Positions 1 through 8,909 of a stretch of DNA of 64,000 nt are shown piece after piece. The stretch spans positions 307,522-371,521 of the forward strand of contig JAVDPC010000001.1 in assembly GCA_031296915.1 (NCBI GenBank). Direction: 5' to 3'. Position 1 is the first letter of the stretch. Every line of letters begins with the position of its first letter. Under the pieces are notes generated by a model. That model did not search any database. It was not told where the DNA came from and saw nothing but the letters and a program-made list of their open reading frames with translations. Source of the DNA: Cerasicoccus frondis. GTDB lineage: Bacteria; Verrucomicrobiota; Verrucomicrobiia; Opitutales; Cerasicoccaceae. A program made the position numbers and the translations under genes.

Positions 1-660
1 TGCCCCCCAAAACGCCGACGACCAGTTATGAATGGTGCGCTGATCGCTTTGTGTAGAAAGCGCGAGGCCGGGCCTTTGATATCCAAGGTCCAAAATATGT
101 CGCATCAGTCGGGTCATGGATTTTGCTTGATGAGAAACCACGGTGTGTAGTTCTGGCGATTGCAGGCTGTGCCCAAAGGTCACGGCGGAGAACTGCGAAA
201 AATCGAAATCCAGGCATGTATTTGGACCTGCTTGCGGTGCTAATAAGATACCGGGTATATTCCGCGCCCACAAGAGAGACGCTAATCGTTTGCCCGACAT
301 CCCGTCTTTCTGTAACTGATGCTCCTCAAGCTGATAACCAAGCTCTTTGGCCCGATCGATGGCGCCAAGATAGTATTCATTATAAAACGCAGGTAATCGC
401 TTCCATTGTTCGTTATCCGGATCATTCACCAGCCAAGCAAGCGTTGCCTGGTATTTGGCAGAAGTCGAACGTTTGCGGTAAGTGGAAAGCGCAGTAAGGT
501 GAGGGTCGGGTCGGTAGCCTAATTCATTGGCGACTTTCTGGACGCGCTTGCGTGTTGCTTTGGAAACACGTGGATTATCCGCCAAAGCCATAGATACCGT
601 TGCCTGCGTCAGTTGGGTCAGCTTCGCGATTTCTTTCTGGGTGGGTCTATGGTCGAACAT
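1..660 (-). CDS. LacI-family transcriptional regulator, C-terminus beyond left edge
   Basis: The reading frame is open from an ATG at 660 down to the window edge, so this gene is cut at its 3' end. The first ~55 residues are a LacI helix-turn-helix: PTQKEIAKLTQLTQATVSMA is followed by an LGYRPD hinge element. It continues into the periplasmic-binding-protein-like effector domain (LAWLVNDPDN, GILLAPQ). Family knowledge: such proteins bind palindromic operators and respond to sugars. It lies 95 bp downstream of the toroid gene in the same direction, so it may be the last gene of the 3944-to-660 minus-strand run and control the divergent glycosidase locus; that role is inference. No clear Shine-Dalgarno precedes the ATG, which was chosen because the HTH begins a few residues later. 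Confidence 0.9.
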   Translation of the reverse strand, partial: MFDHRPTQKEIAKLTQLTQATVSMALADNPRVSKATRKRVQKVANELGYRPDPHLTALSTYRKRSTSAKYQATLAWLVNDPDNEQWKRLPAFYNEYYLGAIDRAKELGYQLEEHQLQKDGMSGKRLASLLWARNIPGILLAPQAGPNTCLDFDFSQFSAVTFGHSLQSPELHTVVSHQAKSMTRLMRHILDLGYQRPGLALSTQSDQRTIHNWSSAFWGA

Positions 661-755
661 CAAGCAATAGCCTAGCAAGTTTAGCCGGAAGCTCAAGATT
701 CTGATACACTGAAACCCACCTTTCAAGACAGGTCCGGACGAACGTGCCCGTTGTC

Positions 756-2144
756 TTAGGGGACAATGTAGATGCTATTGACGCCCGCAGATTCCGTTTG
801 CAGTGGTATGTCTTGCTGCAGACAAACCTCCCAGAAGTTATCCATGGTCATTCGTGGGCGTTCTTTATCGATTATCCAATAGACTGCTTTCCAGGCGCGA
901 TGTGCATTGGATGTACCATTCATCTCACTTTGGTCGCCTGCTTGGGCAGAAATACTGTTGTTATCAATGTAAAGGTCATTCGGACTAACGAAAGATCCAG
1001 AAGTGAAACTGCGAAACGCACCGTCGTCCTGTCTGAATTGCTTTAACTGATTCGTAGCAAATTTAACTACGTTGACCAGTTCTTGTTCCGTTGGCTTTTG
1101 GCCAGTTTGTCGGGATAAGTAGAAAAGCATGTCGCAAGCATTTCTGATGAAAAATATTTTGTCTATGTCCGGATCACTGGTAAACCATTCGCCTATTGTG
1201 GTCTGGAGTTTATCTGCTCGGGGAACCGGGCGGCCCGAATTCTTGCAGAAACTGACAAATTTGAATGCCCCGGAGATGCGAACTTGCGGATCGCCACCAC
1301 CGATCAATCCGGTGTCAGGCTCTTGTATTGCGCTGACATAGCGGATGGCCTCGTTAATGAGCGCATTACGCAAGTTCGGGGGCAGAGCGTTGATCAGTCG
1401 GCTTTGCGATGAGAGGTTATCCAGCGCCGTCCAGGAATAATCCCACGGGCGCTTGTCCAACCATAAACGAAAGGCTTCAACGGAAGCCAGATGCGGCGGC
1501 GCATCGGCTACTTCCTGTTTTGAAAGCGTTGCATCCTTGGGCACAATGTAGAGGTTCTTAGTCTTGCCGGTTCGGGTTTCGTTTTTGTCTTGGATTTGTT
1601 TGGAAGCATCCCGTAGTGCAGCGTTTTCGTCATCACTAGATTTGGTTGTTGCTGATTTTCGAGCTTGACCAGGCAGTGGATAAAGCGGTTCGCTACCCAA
1701 CATTTCCAATGAGCCAACCGAAAATGAGAGGGCTCTCCCTAGTACACGCTGATTATCCCACATGTCAGGATAATCTGGATCGACAAAGTAACCCGTTTGC
1801 GGATCCTGGCGGCTTTGAAAATAGTGGATCATCTTCTCTTTAGCATGGGTAGGCATTGTCTCCAGCAGACCGGTGTTTTTAAGGATGATGATGGCAAAGA
1901 AAGTCGATTGGATGTCCGGACCATACTCTCCGGGTTCTTTGCCTTCCTTTAGGCCGATTGATTCATAAAAGCCACCGCTTTCTGGATCATAAAGCTGCGC
2001 CATCCATGGGAGTACCTCTGCATAAAGCGCATCCAATTCACGAAGTGCAGCATTCAGCTCTTCACTGTCTTTTTCAGCATGCAAGGCCGGAAGCACAATC
2101 AACAGTGGCAGGAAATAGAGCTGTAAGCAACGAAATGAAATCAT
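756..2144 (-). CDS. Secreted alpha/alpha-toroid (prenyltransferase/squalene-cyclase-like fold) protein, copy 1
   Basis: This 462-residue protein has an N-terminal signal peptide (hydrophobic LYFLPLLIVLPALHA, cleavage near residue 23). The mature part carries spaced turn motifs of the kind seen in QW/toroid repeats: DPESGGFYES, DPQTGYFVDPDYP, EPDTGLIGGG and RQDDGAFRSF, separated by amphipathic helices. This suggests an alpha/alpha-toroid, as in prenyltransferase/squalene-oxidase repeat proteins or polysaccharide-binding enzymes. No catalytic DXDD acid motif is seen, so terpene cyclase activity is not supported. A clear paralogue lies at 8910-10289 on the other strand. Residues ~175-215 are a low-complexity linker that differs most between the copies. 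It follows the secreted protein at 2186-2920 by 41 bp. Substrate unknown; the glycosidase context suggests glycan handling. Confidence 0.75.
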   Translation of the reverse strand: MISFRCLQLYFLPLLIVLPALHAEKDSEELNAALRELDALYAEVLPWMAQLYDPESGGFYESIGLKEGKEPGEYGPDIQSTFFAIIILKNTGLLETMPTHAKEKMIHYFQSRQDPQTGYFVDPDYPDMWDNQRVLGRALSFSVGSLEMLGSEPLYPLPGQARKSATTKSSDDENAALRDASKQIQDKNETRTGKTKNLYIVPKDATLSKQEVADAPPHLASVEAFRLWLDKRPWDYSWTALDNLSSQSRLINALPPNLRNALINEAIRYVSAIQEPDTGLIGGGDPQVRISGAFKFVSFCKNSGRPVPRADKLQTTIGEWFTSDPDIDKIFFIRNACDMLFYLSRQTGQKPTEQELVNVVKFATNQLKQFRQDDGAFRSFTSGSFVSPNDLYIDNNSISAQAGDQSEMNGTSNAHRAWKAVYWIIDKERPRMTMDNFWEVCLQQDIPLQTESAGVNSIYIVP

Positions 2145-2185
2145 TTATTACGCTTTCTCATGCTGATTGGTCAGTTGTGTTTCTG

Positions 2186-2920
2186 TTAGCGGGAAAGGAT
2201 AGGACGTATAGAAAGCAAATCGATGCTCATAGCCTGGTCGACGCCTTCATTATCCTCATCCACCCAACGGAACCAGATGCTTTGGCCGGATCGTATTCTA
2301 AGTCCTTTGATTTTGGCGGACACATCGGTGCTCGGTACGCCGGTGGTAATCGTAAGGCCCACATGGTCACTTGATCCAGAGTCCTGTAAGCTCTCGAAAC
2401 TCAGGTCATCGACGGTTATCCAGTTACCAGAATCGAGCGTTGTGGCGTCGGTGGAATATTGAAAAGTGAGCTTATCCTTACCGCCAGAATTATGCTGCCA
2501 TTGTTGTCCTACATAGCTGACGTTAAACCCAGTGATGACTGAGCCTGTTTCATTGCCCAATTCCAGTCCAATCGCGGTAAATCCGGCATTGGAGGATGCC
2601 CTAATCGTCCCAAAAGATGCGTTAGATCCATTAGGGCGAAACAGAAATATACCGGGCGCTCCTGACTGATTGTTTCCATTCGAAGCCTTGTATTCCGCAG
2701 GTGTCTGTTCATCGACAATGGCGTACCAGCCAACGACCGTTGCATTGTCGGTCCATGGTTTGCTGCCAGCCGAATTGATCTCTGTCTCATTGCTGACGCC
2801 ATAATTATCTTCCTTGAAAGGTTGATAATATTCTGAGTCTTCTTTAAAAACGACTTTAGCTGGTGAAACGCTCGTGAAAGCTAGTGTCAAACAGGATAGG
2901 AATATTGCGGGTTTATACAT
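2186..2920 (-). CDS. Secreted beta-rich protein, copy 1 (no PEP-CTERM tail)
   Basis: Start chosen at the ATG at 2920, directly before a signal peptide (MYKPAIFLSCLTLAFTSVSP); a longer open frame upstream adds residues that overlap the dehydrogenase gene and look non-coding. The product is 244 residues. It shares a full-length pattern with the protein at 7980-8798: a Y/N-QPF segment, GTIRASSNAGFTAIGLELGN, SYVGQQWQHNSGGKDKLTFQ and a closing WFRWVDEDNEGVDQAMSIDL. That last motif (W-x-R-W-x-D ... G-x-D/N-x-A-x-x-I-D) is common in secreted jelly-roll-like proteins of this phylum. Unlike its paralogue it ends right after the domain and lacks a PEP-CTERM anchor. It is probably released or periplasmic. 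No enzymatic motif recognised. Confidence 0.75.
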   Translation of the reverse strand: MYKPAIFLSCLTLAFTSVSPAKVVFKEDSEYYQPFKEDNYGVSNETEINSAGSKPWTDNATVVGWYAIVDEQTPAEYKASNGNNQSGAPGIFLFRPNGSNASFGTIRASSNAGFTAIGLELGNETGSVITGFNVSYVGQQWQHNSGGKDKLTFQYSTDATTLDSGNWITVDDLSFESLQDSGSSDHVGLTITTGVPSTDVSAKIKGLRIRSGQSIWFRWVDEDNEGVDQAMSIDLLSIRPILSR

Positions 2921-2948
2921 CGTTGTCTTTGGTTGATTAATTATGGGC

Positions 2949-3944
2949 TCAGGCCATGAGTTGGTAATTTTCTTGGGTGACCGGATAAAGCGGTGATTCT
3001 CCACGGAGATAGCGTTGGCATTCGGTGATCGCGAGGCGCCCCATACGGCGACACTCCCGACCCATTGATCCTGCAATGTGGGGCGTTAGCAGCACATTGG
3101 GCATAGTAAACAAAGGCGAGCCATTTTCGAGTGGTTCAGTTTCCGTTACATCCAAAATAGCAAGTAAATCCGGGCGTTTGTGTAGGGCTCTGATCATCGC
3201 CGGTTCATCGACGATGGCCCCGCGTGCGGTATTAATAAATGTCGCGCCGCTCGGCATTAGATTGAAATGCCCCTCCTTGACTAGCTGCAATGTTGCATCG
3301 AGTTTTGGCGCATGAAGACTGACGACATCACACTCCGCAAAAAGTTGTTCAAGGCCAACCTTTCGCGCACCCAACTCAGCCATTTTCGATTCACTGATGC
3401 ATGGGTCGTAAGCCAGCACCTCCACATCAAGCTGTTGAAGCCTTTCGCACACCATTTGCCCAATGGCACCCAAGGCAATGAGCCCGACCTTGGTGCCGTC
3501 GAAACAACCCGGAATATCGAGTGCTTGCGTCCATGCTCGCTCTGACTTGAGCTTGAAGACGTATTGCCAGGTGCGCTTCAGAGACATGATGATTTGAGCA
3601 AACGTGAACTCTGCCACCGGCTTCGCGTTGGCATAGTATGCGCTGGTTACCGTGATGTCTCTTTCCCAAAGGGAATCGGTGACAAATCCCTTCACCGTCC
3701 CAGCGCCATAAAAGATAGCTTTCAAGCGAGGCATCCGCTCTAGCAAGTCTTGATCAAACTTCGGAGCGCCCCATCCCGAAAATACGCATTCCACCTGCTC
3801 TAATTCGGTGTTGGGCACATCGGCTAGGCATACTGGGGCAGGAGCAATGTCCAGTAAGTGATTAATTACTGCCCGCTCTTCATCACCGTAAATGAGCGGG
3901 AAAGAATTACTTCTAATCAGATAAATACCTCGGGGTTTTTTCAT
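2949..3944 (-). CDS. D-isomer-specific 2-hydroxyacid dehydrogenase
   Basis: A 331-residue cytoplasmic NAD(P)-dependent oxidoreductase of the phosphoglycerate/glycerate/formate dehydrogenase family. The nucleotide-binding loop is VGLIALGAIGQ (~residue 155). The three family catalytic positions are visible: Arg in NTARGAIVDE, Glu in VTETEPLENG and His in LLTPHIAGS. The family interconverts 2-oxo and D-2-hydroxy acids, for example hydroxypyruvate and D-glycerate. It is the first gene of the minus-strand run and divergent from the glycosidase at 4331. If that glycosidase releases glycerate or another hydroxyacid (MGH1-like enzymes hydrolyse mannosylglycerate), this enzyme could process it; that link is inference. 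Start is the ATG before KKPRGIYLIR. Confidence 0.88.
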   Translation of the reverse strand: MKKPRGIYLIRSNSFPLIYGDEERAVINHLLDIAPAPVCLADVPNTELEQVECVFSGWGAPKFDQDLLERMPRLKAIFYGAGTVKGFVTDSLWERDITVTSAYYANAKPVAEFTFAQIIMSLKRTWQYVFKLKSERAWTQALDIPGCFDGTKVGLIALGAIGQMVCERLQQLDVEVLAYDPCISESKMAELGARKVGLEQLFAECDVVSLHAPKLDATLQLVKEGHFNLMPSGATFINTARGAIVDEPAMIRALHKRPDLLAILDVTETEPLENGSPLFTMPNVLLTPHIAGSMGRECRRMGRLAITECQRYLRGESPLYPVTQENYQLMA

Positions 3945-4330
3945 TAAGCTACAGCGAATATATTAAGGCTCGTGTGAAGGACAATCCTAGTGGTGTGAGT
4001 TTGCTCAACGGCTAGCGACGCCCGCTAGAGCGACTTGCGTGCGCCATGAAGCGAATCGCTTTGTTATTTAAGACGCGTTAATCGTCAAAACATTCTGCTC
4101 TGGGGTGTTCATACGGGTAAGAGGACAAGTTACATCAAGAACATATGCTCTCATTGTCCGGCATCTCTCGCAAGTCCTTCGGGAGTCTATACATATAAAC
4201 AACAGCGAGATCGAATTTTGCACACATGCTACTTTTAAATAGCAGCGAGCACCTAGAAGCAGTCGCCATTCGGTTTAAAAGCACTAATGGCTTCACATCA
4301 TTTCACTGACTCACGAGTCCTTTTATCATC
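3945..4330. promoter_or_regulatory. Divergent intergenic region with two candidate operators
   Basis: This 386-bp gap separates the start codons of two divergent transcription units and contains no gene. Two exact dyads are seen 20 bp apart: CTAGCG-N5-CGCTAG at 4012-4028 and AAGCGA-A-TCGCTT at 4049-4061. Sites of this size fit operators for LacI-type dimers, and a LacI regulator is the last gene of the left arm. Which protein binds is inference. Confidence 0.45.
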
Positions 4331-6934
4331 ATGAACTTACGTTGCGATCACGATCTTACGCTCCCCTTATGGGGACCGTATTCTAAAGAGTATTTTGGCG
4401 TCAGTGATATCGCCGACCAGCAGTTGGGCATGCGATTCGATCTGTCTTTTGTTCCGGGCCGTTTCCGGGGTGAGTTTTTCACGGCCCAGGCTATTCGACC
4501 TTCCGGCTGGTTGCCATGGTCGGCAAATGAAGGTCTTCGCAATTACAGCTATCGACAGCAGATCGTCTGGAAGGACCAAGTCTATGCCCAGATAAGCTTT
4601 GCGCCTGGTGCGGATGGGGCTCAGATGAAGGTGGATTTGGTTAACCAGACAAGACACACTGAGTGCTTGTCTCTGCATCTGTGTGCTCGTCTTTCAACGC
4701 CCGTATTTCCTCAAACCGGCAAAGCAATATCGTATGTGCAGGCGGTTTTGCCAAGTAACTGTGAGTGGGTCGATGGGCTGGCCTATCATGACCTGGTTCT
4801 GAAATCTCCAACAATCTACTCGGGGCTCAACTATGACGGGGTTCTGAGTGGCGAAACTCAGGTCAACAATTCAACGAATGGCTTTGCCCTGAGCTTCGGT
4901 GGTAACCGTAGTGATCGTGTTTCTTATGTCATCCCGGAGCATGCACAGGAGTGCCTGATCCGTTGTCGCGGAGCCGGCAATCAGCCGTGCGAGATAATCA
5001 TTATCGTAGGCCAATGCTCAACCAGGCGTTCGCTTCCCGTTGGAGCTTTCACGCTCCTTTCGCTAGCCATACCAAGCGATGCGACTCATATTACTTTCCG
5101 TAGCACTAATCATCAGCCATTGGAAATTGATGGCCTGGCTTTTGGACAGTCCAACTTTTCGGACGAGGTGAGTTTTGAGGCATTACATCCTCAGACCCAT
5201 CCACGTTTGGTTAAGAGCAAGCAGGGGCTCACCTTGCACTATCAAGAACAAAGCTATGTTTTATCCTGGAGCGATTCTGGCGCATGGATACGTGAGGTCC
5301 TGTGTGACGACTTGGAGGATGGTGTATTGCGCACGTTGCATGAGCACACTCAGGATGTTGTCGATGCCGGTGGCGATGGCCACATGACGGACATATTTTT
5401 CGGCCCCATTAATGTAGCTCCACAGAGTAGTCGCATGCTCTCCTTCGATGTTGCCCAACTGGATAAAGTGACTGACGTGCCGGCGGTCAAAGACCTGTCA
5501 CCGCAGAAGACATACATTGATTTCAATGATTGTCCGGAAGAAATCCGCTTTGGTCAGGAGCGGCTTCAGGCTGTTGTCATGACAAATATCGTCTTTCCAA
5601 TTCGTAATCAAGGTCGCTGGATTCGACATCTTACACCGGGGCGGTGGTGGGATTCATTGTATACTTGGGACAGCGGATGCATCGGGCTAGGAATCGCCAC
5701 TATTGATAGGCAGCGCGCGGTCGATTGCCTGTTTGCTTATTTGACTGAGGCGGGCGACAAGCAAGCTGCGTTTGTTCATCATGGATCGATGGTGCCAACG
5801 CAATTTTTTCTGGCGCTGGAGTTGTGGAACAAAACGCAGGATCGAACATTTCTGGAAGTTGTCTGGCCACGACTCCTTCAATATTACGAATACTTCATCG
5901 GGTTGTCGCCAGGCTCAACCATGAGTCCATTTACCTCGGGTTTACTCAGGCCTTGGGATTACTTTTATAATTCCGGCGGTTGGGATGATTATCCGCCACA
6001 GAAAATGCTAGCTGAGTTCACGAAGCGGCGGAATCGCGTTGCGCCGTGTATTACAACGGCGATGGCGATCCGCTGCGCCAAAATAATGGCTATGTTCGCA
6101 GAGATTTTGAATCTGGACACAACGCCATTTCTCCAAAATAGCAGTCGCTTGACGGATGCCCTGCAGGCCTATGCCTGGGATGAGACGTCGGCTTTTTTTG
6201 GCTACGTTGAACACGACGATCAGGGGCAGGTATTGAATATTTTGAGAACTGAATCAGGCGAAAACTTCAATCGTGGAATGGATGGCTTGAGTCCGCTGTT
6301 GGCTGATGCAGTGACACCAGAGCAGGCAGATCGGCTATGGCGGACCTTGTTAGACGCCAATCGCTTTATGACCCCATTGGGCTTATCGGCGGTGGATCGG
6401 CAAGCCTCCTACTATCGGCAGGATGGATACTGGAATGGTAGTGTTTGGATGCCCTATCAGTGGTTCTTTTGGAAGGCGCTTCTTGACTATGGAATGCTCG
6501 ATCAAGCGCAGCAACTCGCAACTCGCGTACTGAAGATGTATGGTTTGGAAACAAAGGAACGCTATGCTTGCTGGGAGCACTTCATGGTTGAGAGCAAGCG
6601 CGGCGCAGGCTGGCACCATTTTGGCGGTCTCTCAGCGCCACTTCTGAATTTATTTGAGGCGCATTATAAGCCGGGGACGGTTACGGGTGGGCATAATTGC
6701 TGCCTGCTGGAACAGGACTGGAGTCCTGATTTTAAAGTAGGCTCACTTCGCTTGAGTTATCATGGCGCGATTGAGCAAGAGCGTGCTTTGCTCATCGTTG
6801 TGCCGCAAAATTTCAAATACCAAGTTTCAATTGATGGTCAGCCACATGGCTATAATCAAATACTCTCGGGCTGCCTCGCCATCACCAGACAATGGAATCA
6901 ATCAGTAACTCAAATCAAATTACGTGTCGATTGA
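4331..6934 (+). CDS. GH63/MGH1-like (alpha/alpha)6-barrel glycoside hydrolase
   Basis: This 867-residue protein has no signal peptide, so it should be cytoplasmic. The first ~390 residues are beta-rich. Residues ~430-790 form an (alpha/alpha)6-barrel region with W-rich motifs: WWDSLYTWDSG, HHGSMVPTQFF, LLRPWDYFYNSGGWDDYPP, YRQDGYWNGSVWMPYQW and WEHFMVESKRGAGWHHFGG. These resemble clan-G enzymes (GH37/GH63, mannosylglycerate hydrolase-like). By analogy the acid could be an Asp of GGWDDYP and the base a Glu of WEHFMVE; this assignment is inference. The gene starts the plus-strand set, divergent from the hydroxyacid dehydrogenase. Substrate could be an alpha-linked oligosaccharide or a glucosyl/mannosyl-glycerate. 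The start is the ATG preceding NLRCDHDLTLP; no good upstream alternative exists. Confidence 0.8.
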   Translation: MNLRCDHDLTLPLWGPYSKEYFGVSDIADQQLGMRFDLSFVPGRFRGEFFTAQAIRPSGWLPWSANEGLRNYSYRQQIVWKDQVYAQISFAPGADGAQMKVDLVNQTRHTECLSLHLCARLSTPVFPQTGKAISYVQAVLPSNCEWVDGLAYHDLVLKSPTIYSGLNYDGVLSGETQVNNSTNGFALSFGGNRSDRVSYVIPEHAQECLIRCRGAGNQPCEIIIIVGQCSTRRSLPVGAFTLLSLAIPSDATHITFRSTNHQPLEIDGLAFGQSNFSDEVSFEALHPQTHPRLVKSKQGLTLHYQEQSYVLSWSDSGAWIREVLCDDLEDGVLRTLHEHTQDVVDAGGDGHMTDIFFGPINVAPQSSRMLSFDVAQLDKVTDVPAVKDLSPQKTYIDFNDCPEEIRFGQERLQAVVMTNIVFPIRNQGRWIRHLTPGRWWDSLYTWDSGCIGLGIATIDRQRAVDCLFAYLTEAGDKQAAFVHHGSMVPTQFFLALELWNKTQDRTFLEVVWPRLLQYYEYFIGLSPGSTMSPFTSGLLRPWDYFYNSGGWDDYPPQKMLAEFTKRRNRVAPCITTAMAIRCAKIMAMFAEILNLDTTPFLQNSSRLTDALQAYAWDETSAFFGYVEHDDQGQVLNILRTESGENFNRGMDGLSPLLADAVTPEQADRLWRTLLDANRFMTPLGLSAVDRQASYYRQDGYWNGSVWMPYQWFFWKALLDYGMLDQAQQLATRVLKMYGLETKERYACWEHFMVESKRGAGWHHFGGLSAPLLNLFEAHYKPGTVTGGHNCCLLEQDWSPDFKVGSLRLSYHGAIEQERALLIVVPQNFKYQVSIDGQPHGYNQILSGCLAITRQWNQSVTQIKLRVD

Positions 6935-7224
6935 TCGCTTCGATGAGACGAGATCATTTTTCTGAATTGGACGTTATTATGATGAGTATTTGGATGCTCT
7001 CTGCTGTCCAAAATCAGAAAATTTATATGTATAGATTTCGTTTCATTTGATATCTATACAGCTTAATATAGCTTTGTCTCAGAAGATCCCGAGATCATGC
7101 CCCTAATTCTAAAAATCTTTAGAACACCGATGCCCGATGTCGATTCAATTGGCAGATACAGTTGGTGAGACAGGATTTCAGATCGTTTGATTACTTGCGC
7201 CCTTAACCATATACCCCTTTTTAG
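6935..7224. other. Intergenic region, no gene seen
   Basis: This 290-bp A/T-rich gap lies between the glycosidase and the pseudopilin gene. A weak TGATC...GATCA inverted repeat followed by five T residues (about 6933-6962) could end the glycosidase transcript, but the stem is only five base pairs. No open frame with coding character was found. Confidence 0.4.
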
Positions 7225-7917
7225 ATGAAAGATTGTTTTCAGGAACGTAAACCGTCGTGCGGTTTTTCTCTGATTGAGCTTATTACCGCTGTGGCCATCA
7301 TTGCTGTTCTCGCCAGCTTGCTAATACCTGTAGTTGGCTCTGTGCGTAAACGGGCTAAGATCAGCACAAATCTCTCCAATCTTAGAATGATCCAGCTCGC
7401 CAATATTCTCTACGCAAATGATCATAACGGTAGTTACATTCCTGTGGGCAGCTTTGATGAAGATGGTAAATACGGAAGTTTTTGGTTTACCAATGAGAAC
7501 TTCATCGAGAATTACGTTGGTCTGGAACTAGAGAATGCTCAAAGCATGTTAGTATCACCTCTTGCGACATATCCGACTGGCGCGCCAGTAGAGAGTGTCG
7601 GTCATAGTTATGGGTATAACTTTACCGGACTAGGTGCCTACGGAGTCGCCAACAGCACTCGCGAGGCAACAGTCTATCAGGTAGTCCAACCATCGCAAAA
7701 ACTTGCTTTTGCTGACGCCGTCGACTGGCAGATACAGCTCTCGGGTGCCGCTCGCTATGTCGGATCGAATGATACGCTGAACGAGCGCTCAAATAATGCA
7801 ATTGCGTATCGTTACGATGACCATGCTGGCGTAGTCTACTTTGACGGTCATACCGCTATGCTTAGCCGTGAAGACGTGATCGACAACCTCGATCTTTGGG
7901 CGTTAGTTGGAGACTAA
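7225..7917 (+). CDS. Orphan pseudopilin-like protein (prepilin N-terminal methylation motif)
   Basis: A 230-residue protein with a class III prepilin leader: a short basic leader ending in Gly, then FSLIELITAVAIIAVLASLL, with the conserved Glu at +5 of the mature protein and a ~20-residue hydrophobic helix. Near the C-terminus it has a His-x(n)-Asp-Gly element (DDHAGVVYFDGHTAML), typical of the abundant Planctomycetes/Verrucomicrobia pseudopilin-like families. Such proteins are thought to be processed by PilD-type peptidase and assembled or secreted by type II-like machinery; no secretion ATPase or secretin lies in this window. Its place between a glycosidase and secreted proteins suggests a role in surface glycan capture (inference). 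Confidence 0.88.
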   Translation: MKDCFQERKPSCGFSLIELITAVAIIAVLASLLIPVVGSVRKRAKISTNLSNLRMIQLANILYANDHNGSYIPVGSFDEDGKYGSFWFTNENFIENYVGLELENAQSMLVSPLATYPTGAPVESVGHSYGYNFTGLGAYGVANSTREATVYQVVQPSQKLAFADAVDWQIQLSGAARYVGSNDTLNERSNNAIAYRYDDHAGVVYFDGHTAMLSREDVIDNLDLWALVGD

Positions 7918-7979
7918 TTACAATACGCAAGCCTTATCTTTCTATCCTCAAACAACATAAAATCAAAAATTATATTAGT

Positions 7980-8798
7980 ATGAAAAATACCTCGATTGCC
8001 TCAGTTATATCGGTTCTGGCATTTAACGCCTGCCTGTCGAACGCACAAGTTGCCTTCAATGATTTCTCTACCTACAACCAACCATTTACTACCGGTCAGA
8101 ATGGCGTCAGTTCCGGCACCAATATCAGTTCATTCGGAGAATACACCTGGACGGATAATAGCAGCATCGTTGGCTGGTATTCTATGCAGGATGATGTCGC
8201 GGCAGCGACGTACTTTGCCACCAATGGTAACAACAGAGACGGTGATCCATCAACATACCTGTTCCGCACTGGTGGTACTAGTGGTTCCTTCGGTACATTG
8301 CGGGCCGTTGACAATGACGGCCTAACTGCAATCGGAGTTCAGATTACCAATAATACGGGCTCAGGCATTGGCAGTTTCTCAATTAGCTATCTTGGGCAGC
8401 AGTGGCAGAACAATACGGGTGGACCAGATAAGCTCATTTTCCAATATTCGACAGACGCAACGTCCCTTAGCACCGGCAATTGGACAACGGTTGAATCATT
8501 GACCTTCGACAGCCTTGCAGACTCTGGGAGCACTGATTATGTTGGCCTCGCAACGACCACAGGCGTTTTGGACACGACTATTTCTAGCAGCACTCCAAGC
8601 ATATCACTCGGCAACGGAGACACGATCTGGTTCCGCTGGCTAGATGAAAACAGCTCCGGTGTAAATCAGGCACTCAGCATTGATAATGTATCCATCACGC
8701 CGATTGCCATTCCCGAAGCCTCTACTTACGGGTTGTTTGCCGGATTGGGTATGCTCCTGTTTGCAGCATCGAGAAAACGTTCAACTGGCCGACGTTAA
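7980..8798 (+). CDS. PEP-CTERM-type secreted beta-rich protein, copy 2
   Basis: Start chosen at the ATG at 7980, which opens a signal peptide (MKNTSIASVISVLAFNACLS); the open frame extends upstream but adds non-signal sequence. The product is 272 residues. The body parallels the protein at 2186-2920: YNQPF, GTLRAVDNDGLTAIGVQITN, SYLGQQWQNNTGGPDKL and WFRWLDENSSGVNQALSID. The C-terminus is a PEP-CTERM-like sorting signal, here IPEAS followed by a hydrophobic helix and a basic tail (SRKRSTGRR). Family knowledge: such tails are recognised by exosortase at the cytoplasmic membrane. The Pro-Glu-Ala variant departs slightly from the usual Pro-Glu-Pro. It follows the pseudopilin by 62 bp. Confidence 0.85.
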   Translation: MKNTSIASVISVLAFNACLSNAQVAFNDFSTYNQPFTTGQNGVSSGTNISSFGEYTWTDNSSIVGWYSMQDDVAAATYFATNGNNRDGDPSTYLFRTGGTSGSFGTLRAVDNDGLTAIGVQITNNTGSGIGSFSISYLGQQWQNNTGGPDKLIFQYSTDATSLSTGNWTTVESLTFDSLADSGSTDYVGLATTTGVLDTTISSSTPSISLGNGDTIWFRWLDENSSGVNQALSIDNVSITPIAIPEASTYGLFAGLGMLLFAASRKRSTGRR

Positions 8799-8851
8799 GC
8801 TGGTCCGTTATTCCTAAGGAAACCCTTTAGCACCTTCTTGCTCAGATTGTT

Positions 8852-8873
8852 TTCACCATAGTAGTATGGTGAA
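8852..8873 (+). terminator. Hairpin between PEP-CTERM gene and toroid gene
   Basis: Exact 9-bp inverted repeat TTCACCATA / TATGGTGAA with a GTAG tetraloop, 54 bp after the PEP-CTERM stop. No long T run follows, so it may be a weak terminator or a 5'-UTR hairpin of the downstream gene, whose ATG is at 8910. Confidence 0.5.
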
Positions 8874-8909
8874 CGGCTTTGTTTGTGCAAATTAGCAACA
8901 TTGACACTA

